Of a stretch of DNA of 64,000 nt, positions 33,138 through 41,059 are shown one piece after another. This DNA is from Patulibacter sp. SYSU D01012 (GTDB lineage: Bacteria > Actinomycetota > Thermoleophilia > Solirubrobacterales > Solirubrobacteraceae), in contig NZ_JAFMTB010000001.1 of the NCBI RefSeq assembly GCF_017916475.1, positions 1,450,849-1,514,848 on the forward strand, given 5' to 3'. A program made the position numbers and the translations under genes. Position 1 is the first letter of the stretch, and the number at the start of each line of letters is the position of its first letter. Under the pieces are notes generated by a model. That model was not told where the DNA came from. It worked only from the letters and a program-made list of their open reading frames with translations, and made no database searches.

Positions 33138-33808
33138 GCAGCGGCGAGGTTCAGAGCTGCGACGACCTCGTCGGTGGAGGCGCCAGTGTCGTAGGCAATC
33201 TCGTCGACGTCGACGCCAGCTTCGTGCCGCGACCGGATCGCGTCCACGCGAACCGCCGAATCAGCGGTCACGGGATGCCCGGCGCCAACGCGCGAATCGA
33301 CAACGATCGGAACGTCGCGCGACACGACCCACCAACGCCGAGCGGTGTCGAGCTCGTAGTCGATGCGCTCCGTGGCCTCGATCGCGGCGGCCTCGAGGGT
33401 GGTCTGCCCACCGCGGCTAGCGTTCACGAGAGGGCTCCCGTGCTCGTCCGAGAACCGCGCGAAGAGCTCTCCGCCATACGTCTTGAATCGGACGCTGAGG
33501 AGGGGGCGCTTCACGTCGAGCTCAGCCGCCGCGTAGTCGAGCGCCTTGCGGATCGCCTGGAGAGCCGCGTCGTCGCGATAGTGCACGAGCAGCTGCAGCT
33601 CGAGCAGGTTCAGGAACGAGAGCGGGAACGTCTCCGGGCTACCGTCCATTCGGATCAGCGGCGGGTCGATGACGCGCTTGCCCTGGTACGTGCGAGCGTG
33701 GCCGGACGTCCACCGCTTCACGGTCGATCCGGGGCGCCCGACGAGGCGCCCCGCGCCCGCGAACGTGTAGCGCGGGGTAAGCGCGCGGCTCTCAAGGCGA
33801 GGGTCCAC
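33134..33808 (-). CDS. HTH/DUF433 antitoxin (VapB45-like)
   Basis: 224 residues. The N-terminus (TPRYTFAGAGRLVGRPGSTV, KRWTSG) is a MerR-like HTH; the C-terminus has the DUF433 pattern (HEAGVDVDEIAYDTGASTDE, VVAALN). The GTG start is backed by a TAGACT hexamer exactly 6 bases upstream, so mRNA is probably leaderless. Antitoxin-first order with toxin overlap is usual. It stands alone between the cargo gene and the late operon, so it probably helps keep the prophage. Confidence 0.72.
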   Translation of the reverse strand: MDPRLESRALTPRYTFAGAGRLVGRPGSTVKRWTSGHARTYQGKRVIDPPLIRMDGSPETFPLSFLNLLELQLLVHYRDDAALQAIRKALDYAAAELDVKRPLLSVRFKTYGGELFARFSDEHGSPLVNASRGGQTTLEAAAIEATERIDYELDTARRWWVVSRDVPIVVDSRVGAGHPVTADSAVRVDAIRSRHEAGVDVDEIAYDTGASTDEVVAALNLAAA

Positions 33809-33814
33809 AGTTGG

Positions 33815-33820
33815 AGTCTA
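33815..33820 (-). promoter_or_regulatory. -10 hexamer TAGACT for the toxin-antitoxin operon
   Basis: Minus strand TAGACT ends 6 bases before the GTG of the antitoxin gene. It lies in the 65-base gap beyond the end of the late operon. Confidence 0.55.
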
Positions 33821-33873
33821 CGCAGCGACGGGACAGCGCGCCACGCCGTTCTAGATCTCCCCAGGCTCAGGGA

Positions 33874-34146
33874 CTAGTAGCCGTCGATCGCGAGCGCCCC
33901 GGCGCCGGACACGACCTCGAGCCTGACGCCCTTCGGGAACCGGAGCGGCTTCGCGAACGACTGCGTCGCGGTGCCGCCCGCCGGCGCGCCGATGCCGAGC
34001 AGCACCTGGTCATTCGTGCCGTCGTTGCCGTTGCGGAGCTGGAACCGAACCGCCGCTGTGCCCGACGTCTCCACGAGCGTCACGGACCGCACGTAGCGGT
34101 ACACGCCGGTCAGGTTGGTGGTTGCGGTGTAGCGGCCGAGCGCCAT
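33874..34146 (-). CDS. Small tail or decoration protein, last gene of late operon
   Basis: 90 residues, beta-rich (GRYTATTNLTGVYRYVRSVT, VRFQLRNGNDG, GVRLEVVSGAGALAIDGY). Two bases separate it from the gene before. The strand pattern suggests a small jelly-roll, perhaps a fibre or surface decoration. No family recognised. Confidence 0.65.
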   Translation of the reverse strand: MALGRYTATTNLTGVYRYVRSVTLVETSGTAAVRFQLRNGNDGTNDQVLLGIGAPAGGTATQSFAKPLRFPKGVRLEVVSGAGALAIDGY

Positions 34147-34148
34147 CG

Positions 34149-34904
34149 TCAGCCCCTCCCTCGAACGTCGATCGACAGCTGGAACTTCGGGTTCGTGCCG
34201 CCGGTGAACGTCGGCACGATCAGGAGGCGCTGGTCGAACCCCCCGAGCACGCGCTTGAAGAACACGCGGGAGGCATGCACCGCGGTGCCGGCGACGTGCG
34301 CGCGGGCGGCCCACCCCTTCTGCAGGTTGATCGAGCTCGTCGCATCCGGCGCGCCGCCTGAGACGACGGGATGCGTCCACGTTGCGCCGGAGTCCGCGGT
34401 CGTGGCCGCCCCGACGACGTGGAACTGCTCGTTCTCGATCATCAACGCCTGGCCCGGCTCGTACTGCTGGCTGCACCGGATCGTCTTGTCGCCGACCGCG
34501 ATCGCGTCCGAGAGCGTGCCTGCGCTCATCGTCTGGTCCGCGACCGTGGGCGGGAAGTCGCCGTCCGGCAAGAACGCGGCGTCGCGGTCCGCGTTGAGCG
34601 TGAACCACTGCTGCGCGACATCGGTGAAGTTGTAGCGGTTGGTGCCGACCCCGCCGCCGACGCCGGCGGGCGGCGTGTCAGCGCCGCGGGTCGTGCGAAC
34701 GCCGCCCTGGAACGCCATGTACAGCCCGGCCGTCGTCGGCGCGCCGTCGAGGCGCTCGACGAGGACCGTCCACACGACCTCCTTCGCGGCGCGGGCGGCC
34801 TGGATACGCGGCGTGACGATGGCCTGCCCCGACACCGGGACGGCGCCGGGCTGCGGGTGCGCCTGACCGTTGAGCAGGACGCTGTAGCTGGTCTTCACCG
34901 TCAC
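34149..34904 (-). CDS. Unidentified late structural protein
   Basis: 251 residues, beta-rich with Gly-rich turns (PPAGVGGGVGTNRYNFTD) and GDKTIRCSQQYEPGQALMIE, which resembles phage tail-associated beta-sandwich proteins. Starts at a GTG overlapping the upstream stop by four bases. Lies among tail-tip or adhesin genes after the lysis genes. Confidence 0.65.
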   Translation of the reverse strand: MTVKTSYSVLLNGQAHPQPGAVPVSGQAIVTPRIQAARAAKEVVWTVLVERLDGAPTTAGLYMAFQGGVRTTRGADTPPAGVGGGVGTNRYNFTDVAQQWFTLNADRDAAFLPDGDFPPTVADQTMSAGTLSDAIAVGDKTIRCSQQYEPGQALMIENEQFHVVGAATTADSGATWTHPVVSGGAPDATSSINLQKGWAARAHVAGTAVHASRVFFKRVLGGFDQRLLIVPTFTGGTNPKFQLSIDVRGRG

Positions 34905-35725
34905 ACCTCCAGCCGGTGGTAGCCGACGTGCGCCCACCCGTGGGTGTTCAGCGGCGTGTTGGACTTGTTCTCGATCGAGATGAAGCTGTTGAAGCCGTTC
35001 TCGAACGTCGGCAGCGACAGCGGCTTGGCCTTGATCGCCCTCATCGCCTCTCGGTCGGCGGGGTCGTCGGTGTAGGACCCGAACGGGTCGCCGTCGATCA
35101 TCACCCCGTCGTAGGCGCCGGTGACGATGTCGTACCGGACGCGCAGGTGGTGCCAGTCGCGCTTGTTCTCGTTCCACCCGTGCGGGTAGACCGTGCCGGT
35201 CGTGTCGGCCGCGCCGGCGGTCTGCTGCCACGACGCGCCGGGCATGTCGACCCACTCGCCGTCACCAGCTCCGGGCCCCATCAGCTGGTACTTCGTGACG
35301 CGAACACCGTTGGGCGAGTCGTACTGCAACCACCGCACCTGCTGGAAGAAGCGCTTCGCCGTCGGCGAGCAGTGGTCGAGTCCGAACACGACGTGCCGCG
35401 GGCTGTTGGAGTCGTACTGCGACCCGAACGACCACACCCACTCCTGCTCGACGGTCGGCCCGGCCCACTTCCCCGACGGGCGCCACATGCGCTTCACCGC
35501 CGCGGCGCTGCCCCAGTTGCTGTTCGGGTCCTGGCCACCTTGCGCACCGTCGCCGCACTCGAGCACGAGCGACCCACCGTCGCCGTAGCCGTACTCGCCG
35601 TCGAACATGACGACGCCCAGCGGGTACTGCGACCCGATCAGCTGCACGAACCCGCACGTACCGTCCTGGAAGAAGTCCTCCGCCACGATCCGGTTGCGCG
35701 GCGTACGTTCCTTCGCGAGCGCCAT
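34901..35725 (-). CDS. Likely tail-tip or receptor-binding beta-sandwich protein
   Basis: 274 residues starting MALAKERTPRNRIVAEDFF. Aromatic and Gly-rich strands (GDGGSLVLECGDGAQ, WVWSFGSQYDSNSPRHVVFG, DWHHLRVRYDIVTG, YDGVMIDGDPFGSY) fit a lectin-like or glucanase-like jelly-roll, often found as carbohydrate-binding parts of tail fibres. No catalytic acid pair could be singled out. Confidence 0.65.
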   Translation of the reverse strand: MALAKERTPRNRIVAEDFFQDGTCGFVQLIGSQYPLGVVMFDGEYGYGDGGSLVLECGDGAQGGQDPNSNWGSAAAVKRMWRPSGKWAGPTVEQEWVWSFGSQYDSNSPRHVVFGLDHCSPTAKRFFQQVRWLQYDSPNGVRVTKYQLMGPGAGDGEWVDMPGASWQQTAGAADTTGTVYPHGWNENKRDWHHLRVRYDIVTGAYDGVMIDGDPFGSYTDDPADREAMRAIKAKPLSLPTFENGFNSFISIENKSNTPLNTHGWAHVGYHRLEV

Positions 35726-35727
35726 GG

Positions 35728-36030
35728 TCAGGCCTCCTTGCCGTTGATCAAGATCGTGTCGAGCGCGCCGTTGCGGTCCAGCACGAACTCGACGCCCTCA
35801 CCGCGCGGCAGCTCATCCGCCTCACGAACGCCCCCGGTAACCACCGGACCCAGGGACACGGGGTTGCCGTCGGCATCGACGCCGACCGCCTCCCCGACGG
35901 GCAGGCCCTTGAACAGCAGAGCAGGGTCGCCGGGAGTGCCCGGGGTGCCGGGCTTGCCGCGGCGGCCCTCGGGCCCATCGACGGTGACGACGCGGGCGCC
36001 GGGCGGCTGAGATCCGGGGAGGAAGGGCAT
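35728..36030 (-). CDS. Small collagen-like tail protein
   Basis: 100 residues with a short Gly-x-y collagen-like run (GPEGRRGKPGTPGTPGDP, residues about 19-36) followed by a beta region (PVGEAVGVDADGNPVSLGP, VEFVLDRNGALDTILI). Collagen-like repeats are common trimerisation elements in phage fibres. Two bases from the holin stop upstream. Confidence 0.65.
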   Translation of the reverse strand: MPFLPGSQPPGARVVTVDGPEGRRGKPGTPGTPGDPALLFKGLPVGEAVGVDADGNPVSLGPVVTGGVREADELPRGEGVEFVLDRNGALDTILINGKEA

Positions 36031-36032
36031 GG

Positions 36033-36272
36033 TCAGTCCTTGGTCGGGGTCCCGCGCCAGAGCGCGCGGAGGGTGCCGCGGATGCCGCCGTGCGCCACGA
36101 GCCACGTGACGACGGCGGGGAGCGCGCCGGCGATGACGCCGAGCGCGGCGATGACCTCGGGCGAGGCGCCGAGGACGTAGGCGAGGATCGTCGCGACGCC
36201 GCCGCCGACGCCCGAGGTCTCGGCCGGGCGGGCGGCCGGCGCCTTGACGAGGCGCTTCTGGCGGGCGGTCAC
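36033..36272 (-). CDS. Holin-like membrane protein
   Basis: 79 residues: a basic N-terminus, two hydrophobic helices (GGGVATILAYVLGAS and VIAALGVIAGALPAVVTWLV) and a basic tail, the class II holin form. The GTG overlaps the stop of the endolysin gene by four bases. It would make the membrane hole that releases endolysin. Confidence 0.75.
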   Translation of the reverse strand: MTARQKRLVKAPAARPAETSGVGGGVATILAYVLGASPEVIAALGVIAGALPAVVTWLVAHGGIRGTLRALWRGTPTKD

Positions 36273-37051
36273 TTCAGCACCTCGATGAAGTCGCGGACGA
36301 GCTGGCGCGAGCGGACCTTCTCGTGCACGCCGTCCTTGCCGTTGCCGTCGGAGACGGCCCCGACGGACCCGGTGTTGCCCTCGCGGGTGCGGATGTGAGT
36401 GGCCTGGGCCTTCGGCACGGCGCTGCCGCGCGCGTCGCACCACGAGCCGAAGAGGCCGGTGTGGTCGAAGGTGAAGCGGACGATGTTGCCGCGCTTCGGG
36501 CTGGACGTGCGGCGCAGGCCGGGGAGCGGCAGGTAGAGCCGCACGGCCCCCCACTGCCAGGTGACGGCGAGGGAACCTGCCTTGCGGTAGCACCAGGCGT
36601 TGAGCCACCCGCACCATGCCTGGCCGGGGAGGCCGCCGCCGCCGCGGATCACCTTCTCGACCTCGGGGCCGCGGTTGTTGCCGCCCTTCTCGACGATGCC
36701 GACCAGGCGGCCGGCCTCGTTCCACGCGCGCTCGCGGAGGGTGGCGCCACGGGCCGCGGTCGTCGCGCGGCGCTTGGCCCACGTCTTCGCGGCCGCGAGC
36801 TCGACGGCCGTGCGGCGGTCGGGGTAGGCGACGATCTCGTAGCGGCGCCGTGCGCGGGCCTCGGAGCCGGTGAAGCCGAGGCCGCCGAGCGCCTTGAAGA
36901 TGTCCTTCCAGCGCTCCCAGGTGATCGGGCCGAGCTCGCCGTCGACGTCGAGGTCGGGGAAGCCGCGCTTGCTGCCGCGGTCGTTGAGGTAGTTCTGCAG
37001 GCGCTCGACGGCCTTGCCGCGCGCGCCCAGCTTCAGGATCGGGATGCTCAT
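36269..37051 (-). CDS. Endolysin with peptidoglycan-binding and CHAP domains
   Basis: 260 residues. N-terminal peptidoglycan-binding domain (1-70: LKLGARGKAVERLQNYLNDR, DGELGPITWERWKDIF), a basic linker, then a CHAP cysteine amidase/peptidase: C147 in QAWCGWLNAWCYRKAG, H197 in FDHTGLFGSW. It lacks a signal peptide, so it needs a holin. It degrades the host wall at the end of the lytic cycle. Overlaps the holin gene. Confidence 0.88.
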   Translation of the reverse strand: MSIPILKLGARGKAVERLQNYLNDRGSKRGFPDLDVDGELGPITWERWKDIFKALGGLGFTGSEARARRRYEIVAYPDRRTAVELAAAKTWAKRRATTAARGATLRERAWNEAGRLVGIVEKGGNNRGPEVEKVIRGGGGLPGQAWCGWLNAWCYRKAGSLAVTWQWGAVRLYLPLPGLRRTSSPKRGNIVRFTFDHTGLFGSWCDARGSAVPKAQATHIRTREGNTGSVGAVSDGNGKDGVHEKVRSRQLVRDFIEVLK

Positions 37052-37069
37052 GGTCGTCTCTCGCTCCGC

Positions 37070-37465
37070 TCAGGGCGCGGGCTTGGTCGGGGTGAGGTCG
37101 GGGTAGCGGTGCGAGACCGCGGCGCCGAGGGGGTAGGTGCGCTCGCAGTCGGGGACCGGGAGGTGCCCGTTCTCGTCAAGGAGGTCGGGCCGCTTGCGCT
37201 GGATCTCGGCGCGGAGGTGCGGGGAGCGGTCGAGGCCGAGCTGCGCGACGATCGCGATGGGCTCGACCTGCTTGCAGCGCTGGTACGTGCGGGCCGCGTC
37301 GCGCTCGACGGCGCGGTCGTCGCGGGTGTTGGACGAGACGATCGCCCAGACGGCGAAGCCGATGATGGAGAGGTTCCAGAGGACCCGCAGGGCCCCGAAT
37401 GCCCAGTAGCGGACGCGGTCCTTGCGGCTCATCTCGGGGACGTCAGAGACTCGACGGCCGTGCAT
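37070..37465 (-). CDS. Single-helix membrane protein, lysis cassette
   Basis: 131 residues with one strong transmembrane helix (YWAFGALRVLWNLSIIGF, AVWAIVSS, about 20-45) and a charged outside domain with two Cys (CKQ, DCER). Topology and position beside the endolysin suggest a lysis accessory such as a second holin or spanin-like factor, but this is by context only. An internal ATG 11 codons in is also possible. Confidence 0.65.
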   Translation of the reverse strand: MHGRRVSDVPEMSRKDRVRYWAFGALRVLWNLSIIGFAVWAIVSSNTRDDRAVERDAARTYQRCKQVEPIAIVAQLGLDRSPHLRAEIQRKRPDLLDENGHLPVPDCERTYPLGAAVSHRYPDLTPTKPAP

Positions 37466-37502
37466 CAGAGGCCTCCGAGGATGTGGTGGACGGCGCCGAT
37501 GG

Positions 37503-37739
37503 TCAGGAGGAGCCCCCAGACGGCGGCGAGCCGGGGGTAGACGACGGCTCGCGGAGCGCGCGGCCGACCCACATCCGGGCGGCCGGCCGCGCGACGCCGA
37601 GGCCGAGCACCAGCAGGACGCCCGGCCAGGTCAGCGAACTCGTCGCGACCTGCCAGCCGCCGAAGAAGAGGCCGACCGTGGGCGAGACGACCCGGAGAAT
37701 CCAGGACTCGGCTCGGGAGATCGGATCGGAGGGGCGCAC
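37503..37739 (-). CDS. Hydrophobic protein, possibly frameshifted holin-like protein
   Basis: 78 residues in this frame with one hydrophobic span (TVGLFFGGWQVATSSLTWPG, VLLVLGLGVA). After a CCCCC run (37537-37533) the frame degrades to STPGSPPSGGSS, while the -1 frame gives a second membrane helix (RLAAVWGLLLTIGAVHHILG) and ends with a TGA that overlaps the next ATG, the junction used all over this operon. A -1 shift would make a two-helix protein of about 91 residues ending at 37465. This may be programmed or a sequence error. Confidence 0.5.
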   Translation of the reverse strand: MRPSDPISRAESWILRVVSPTVGLFFGGWQVATSSLTWPGVLLVLGLGVARPAARMWVGRALREPSSTPGSPPSGGSS

Positions 37740-37825
37740 TCACGACTCGCCGATCAGGGTGGAGATGGACATGCGGATGCCTCCCGGGAATCGGGGCGGT
37801 TAGGACGGGATGAGGAGCGCGCCGG

Positions 37826-38017
37826 CTAGCGGCGGCGGCCGCGGCTCGCGCGGCGGCGGGGGCCCGTGCGGGCGGGGAGCCGGCGGTAGCGGGCCTTCGG
37901 GCCGCCGGGGGTCTTGCGGGCGTGGCGGCGAGCCCAGGGCTTGTGCGTGGCGAAGGCCCACTTCCACTGGGCCTTCGAGTGCATCCGCTTCGAGCCGGCG
38001 CGACGACGACGCGGCAT
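37826..38017 (-). CDS. Small very basic phage protein
   Basis: 63 residues, about 40% Arg/Lys, with HSKAQWKWAFATHKPWARRH, a Trp-containing pattern I know from small proteins of actinobacterial phages near fibre genes. Starts MPRRRRAG three bases after the fibre stop. DNA or RNA binding is likely by charge only. Confidence 0.65.
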   Translation of the reverse strand: MPRRRRAGSKRMHSKAQWKWAFATHKPWARRHARKTPGGPKARYRRLPARTGPRRRASRGRRR

Positions 38018-38020
38018 TGG

Positions 38021-38680
38021 TCAGGCCTCGATGAGCTTCACGTAGGTCTGAACGTGCGACACGCGCGCCGTGGCGGAGGAGCCGCCTGTGATGCACCGTG
38101 CGACGGGCATGATGGACTGCATGGCGGTCAGGGTCCGTGTGAACGTGCGGGAGAACGTGCACTCGCTCTCGTCGAACGTCGTGTTCGAACGGACGGACGT
38201 GCAGCCGGCCCAGTACTGCTGGTCGTAGAGGTCGCTGCTGGCGCTCGCGGGGAGCGCGACCCACGCAGATGCGCCGACGGTGGTCGCGGACTCGATCTTG
38301 ATGAGGCCTTCGCAGCGGATCTCCCACTTCCCGGCGATCGGCGCTATGAACTCGCAGCCGTACAGCGGCTGGTCAGAACCCTTGGTCACGAGGGAGAAGG
38401 AGTCGGCCCCAGTCGAGTCCATCCCATAGCGGATGGAAGGGGCGGTGACGATTGCCCATGCCGTCCCCGTGCACCGGAACTGCACGTCGATGTCGGAGGC
38501 GTAGTAATAGAAGCCGCGGCGCGCGGTGCTCGCCGGCGGCCGGTCCGTGAAGAGTCCCTGGTCGTCGATGGCGACCATGTCGTCCAGGCGCTGCCGGGTC
38601 GGGTTGACCGCGGCGGGGAAGTCGGCGTCGTCGAGCTCGTCGGCGAGGGCGAGACCGAGGCGGGTGGTGATGTCGGGCAT
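38021..38680 (-). CDS. Tail fibre-like protein
   Basis: 219 residues. N-terminal MPDITTRLGLALADELDDAD followed by a trimer-style linker (NPTRQRLDDMVAIDD) and a beta-rich C-terminal domain (GKWEIRCEGLIKIE, CTFSRTFTRTLTAMQ, ARVSHVQTYVKLIEA) like TNF-type heads of fibres. Lies right after the baseplate genes. GAGGA about 7 bases before the ATG supports the start. Confidence 0.7.
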   Translation of the reverse strand: MPDITTRLGLALADELDDADFPAAVNPTRQRLDDMVAIDDQGLFTDRPPASTARRGFYYYASDIDVQFRCTGTAWAIVTAPSIRYGMDSTGADSFSLVTKGSDQPLYGCEFIAPIAGKWEIRCEGLIKIESATTVGASAWVALPASASSDLYDQQYWAGCTSVRSNTTFDESECTFSRTFTRTLTAMQSIMPVARCITGGSSATARVSHVQTYVKLIEA

Positions 38681-38688
38681 GCGGGTCC

Positions 38689-39309
38689 TCAGTCGGCGGA
38701 GAGCGCGTCGGCCCAGTCCGTGTTGGTCGTGTGCACGTCGGCCCAGGTGCGGGGCGGCTCGCCCTTGAGCTCGCGCCAGTCGCGGTCGTTGGTGATGACG
38801 ACGTCGCCCCGCAGGTGCGCGGGGATCGCGGCGAGGAGGTCGCGGCGGAGAGCGGCTTCGTGGCCGGGGATGACGTCGGTGGCGCGCACGCGGATCTGCA
38901 TGCGGCCGGGGGCGTCGGGTCCGCTGCCGACGCGGTAGCGGACCTGGATGCGCTTGGCGCCCTGCAGGTGCGGTGCGGCGACGGCCTGCTTGTGGCCGGG
39001 GAGGCCGCGGCTGTAGCCGGCGGGGGCCTTGATCTCGGCGCGCTGCTGCGCCTCGGTCATGCCGCCGACGAAGCGGCCGCCGACGATCTGCGCGAGCGAG
39101 GGCAGCCACTCCGCGTCGACGGTGTCGGGGTCCAGCGCCTGAGTGGCGCCGGGGTCCTCGGTCAGCGCCCAGACGGGGCGCTCACCGGCGGCGAGCCCGG
39201 CCGTCAGGCTGAGCAGCAGGTAGCCATCTTCGGGGTCGTGCGTGGCGAGCGGCTCGAGCAGCGTGTAGAGGTGCTCGGCCGCGCTGTGGACGGCGGGCGG
39301 GTCAGGCAT
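38689..39309 (-). CDS. Baseplate/tail protein I-like
   Basis: 206 residues following the J-like gene with an 8-base overlap, the place of gene I in P2-type baseplates. Begins PAVHSAAEHLYTLLEPLATH; contains WLPSLAQIVGGRFVGGMTEA, typical of tail-protein-I/DUF2612-like wedge proteins that link fibre to baseplate. Confidence 0.7.
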   Translation of the reverse strand: MPDPPAVHSAAEHLYTLLEPLATHDPEDGYLLLSLTAGLAAGERPVWALTEDPGATQALDPDTVDAEWLPSLAQIVGGRFVGGMTEAQQRAEIKAPAGYSRGLPGHKQAVAAPHLQGAKRIQVRYRVGSGPDAPGRMQIRVRATDVIPGHEAALRRDLLAAIPAHLRGDVVITNDRDWRELKGEPPRTWADVHTTNTDWADALSAD

Positions 39310-40492
39310 CGGCGTCCGCCGCGTCGATGACGGTGACGGTGATCTCGCCCGGGGTGGGCAGCTCGCGGACGCCGAAGTCGATCCGCGCCTTCGTGCCGTC
39401 GCCGATCTTCAGGCTCTGGACGACGTCGATGCTCTCCGGCTCGTCCAGGCGGGCGACGAGCTCGTTGGCGTGGACGTACCGCGGCGGGATCGGGTTCGGG
39501 TCGTCGCCCGCGTCGGCGTCGGCCCAGCCGGCGGGGCTGAGCACGGCCGTGAGGTGGGCTTCGGCGGCGGCCTGGACGACGTCCTTCTCCCAGCCGGCGC
39601 GGCGGATGACGACGGCGGTGACGTCGACCGGCACGTGGATCGGGTCGAGCAGGTGATGCGTGACGCCGTCCAGCAGCCGCGCGGCGAAGTCGGCCTCGGC
39701 TTCGAGCCGGGTGCCGCCGGAGATCGCGCCGCCGGCCGCGTTGGCGGCGACCGTCGCGACGTGGAAGACCGCGTTGGGGTCGTCCTGCTCCGGCGTGTCG
39801 CCGGGGCGGTAGTGCGGCAGCGTCCAGGCGTACGCGATGCCGGGGTGCCGCCGCGCCGCGATCGAGTAGTCGCGCGGCAGGATCAGCGCCCGCGACATCG
39901 TCTGCAGCTCGTCGACCATCCGGCGGCCGTACTGGCTGTCGCCCTCCGCCGGCTCGCCGCCGAAGAGCGGCGCGTCGAGGACGACGGGATCGGTCTCGGC
40001 CAGCCAGTCGAGCGCGTCGAGCTCGAGCGTCCCGGTTGCCCCGTTCGGGGCGTCGCCGGGCTCGGTGCAGATCACCGTCACGGTGACGGTGTCCGAGCCG
40101 ACGGGCACGACGAGGTCGCCGGGGATCTCGAGCGACACGTCGCCGAGCGCGAGCGGGATGGGGCCGCGGGCCGTGTGGCCGAGGGTGTCGCGGGCGCGGA
40201 TCGTGACGGTCGACGACGCGGCCGTGCCGTCCATGCGCGGGATGCCGAAGAGCATCCCCAGGAGGCTCAGCAGGTTCCGGCGCAGCTGCGCCTGGAGGGC
40301 GTCGCGGGAGTCCGCGGCGAGCGCGGCGACGGCGCCGGCCAGGTGCCGGATCGGGTGGGTGGGAAGCGGGTCCCAGCCGGGGATGCGATCACGGATCTCG
40401 TCGTGGATCTCCTGCTCGATCTCGTCGGCGTCGGTGGCGATCGGCGCGCCGAAGGCGAGCAGCTCGCCGTCGTCGTCGAGGGGGGTGCTCAT
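39302..40492 (-). CDS. Baseplate J-like protein
   Basis: 396 residues, Mu gp47/P2 J family, which forms the wedge of contractile-tail baseplates. The N-terminal helical half (RHLAGAVAALAADSRDALQA) is followed by the J hallmark: RARDTLGHTARGPIPLALGD, VTVTVICTEPGDAPNGATGT, then DYSIAARRHPGIAYAWTLPH and a C-terminal ferredoxin-like region. Confidence 0.88.
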   Translation of the reverse strand: MSTPLDDDGELLAFGAPIATDADEIEQEIHDEIRDRIPGWDPLPTHPIRHLAGAVAALAADSRDALQAQLRRNLLSLLGMLFGIPRMDGTAASSTVTIRARDTLGHTARGPIPLALGDVSLEIPGDLVVPVGSDTVTVTVICTEPGDAPNGATGTLELDALDWLAETDPVVLDAPLFGGEPAEGDSQYGRRMVDELQTMSRALILPRDYSIAARRHPGIAYAWTLPHYRPGDTPEQDDPNAVFHVATVAANAAGGAISGGTRLEAEADFAARLLDGVTHHLLDPIHVPVDVTAVVIRRAGWEKDVVQAAAEAHLTAVLSPAGWADADAGDDPNPIPPRYVHANELVARLDEPESIDVVQSLKIGDGTKARIDFGVRELPTPGEITVTVIDAADADA

Positions 40493-40821
40493 CAGGAGGT
40501 CTCGACCTTCAGGTGGATGTTGCGGTCGCCGTCGCCGAGGTCGCGGAGGGTCACGTCGATGCGGCCCGGGCGCGGGTCGATGACGCGGAGCGCGGCGGCG
40601 AGCAGGGCGGCAGTCTCGTCGAGGTCGGTGCCGCCGAGCGGGTCGGGAGTGCCGAAGTCCGGCGCCCAGTCCAGGTCGCCGGGGCGCACCTCGCAGGCGA
40701 GCGCCAGGCCGCGCTTGATCTCCTCGTCGCTGTCCTGCTCGACCGTGCGCAGCGTGACTGTGCCGGTGGGTCCGGGGACGAGCGAGAGGGGCCAGGAGAG
40801 GTCGAGGATCGGGTCAGTCAT
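40492..40821 (-). CDS. Gp25/W-like baseplate wedge protein
   Basis: 109 residues with the gp25 core (EIKRGLALACEVRPGDLDWA, ETAALLAAALRVIDPRPGRI, IDVTLRDL). It joins wedge and tube in contractile systems. Its start overlaps the preceding gene by 8 bases and its stop touches the J start. Confidence 0.85.
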   Translation of the reverse strand: MTDPILDLSWPLSLVPGPTGTVTLRTVEQDSDEEIKRGLALACEVRPGDLDWAPDFGTPDPLGGTDLDETAALLAAALRVIDPRPGRIDVTLRDLGDGDRNIHLKVETS

Positions 40822-41059
40822 CGGGGGTCCAATCGGAGAACCACAGGCCCCCGGTGGCGTCCTCGAGCACGCACGCCGCGTCGCCGCGACGCGGGTGCTC
40901 GAGGACCAGGCCGTCGTCGTCCACGCCGACGAGGCGGGGCCGGTACGGCAGAGCCGGCGACCGCTGCCGGCCGCCGTCGTCGTCGGGGAAGACGACGGTG
41001 CAGGTGCGGGCGCCCTCGTCGACCGATGCGACGACGGCCGCGTGGATCTCGCCGCGCAT
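40814..41059 (-). CDS. Small baseplate protein
   Basis: 81 residues, beta-rich (RGEIHAAVVASVDEGARTCT, VVFPDDDGG, LVGVDDDGLVLEHPRRGD). Between hub and gp25 it occupies the slot of the spike/OB-fold protein V or gp45, and the strands fit an OB domain, but it lacks the usual helical spike. Starts with an ATGA overlap. Confidence 0.65.
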   Translation of the reverse strand: MRGEIHAAVVASVDEGARTCTVVFPDDDGGRQRSPALPYRPRLVGVDDDGLVLEHPRRGDAACVLEDATGGLWFSDWTPDD

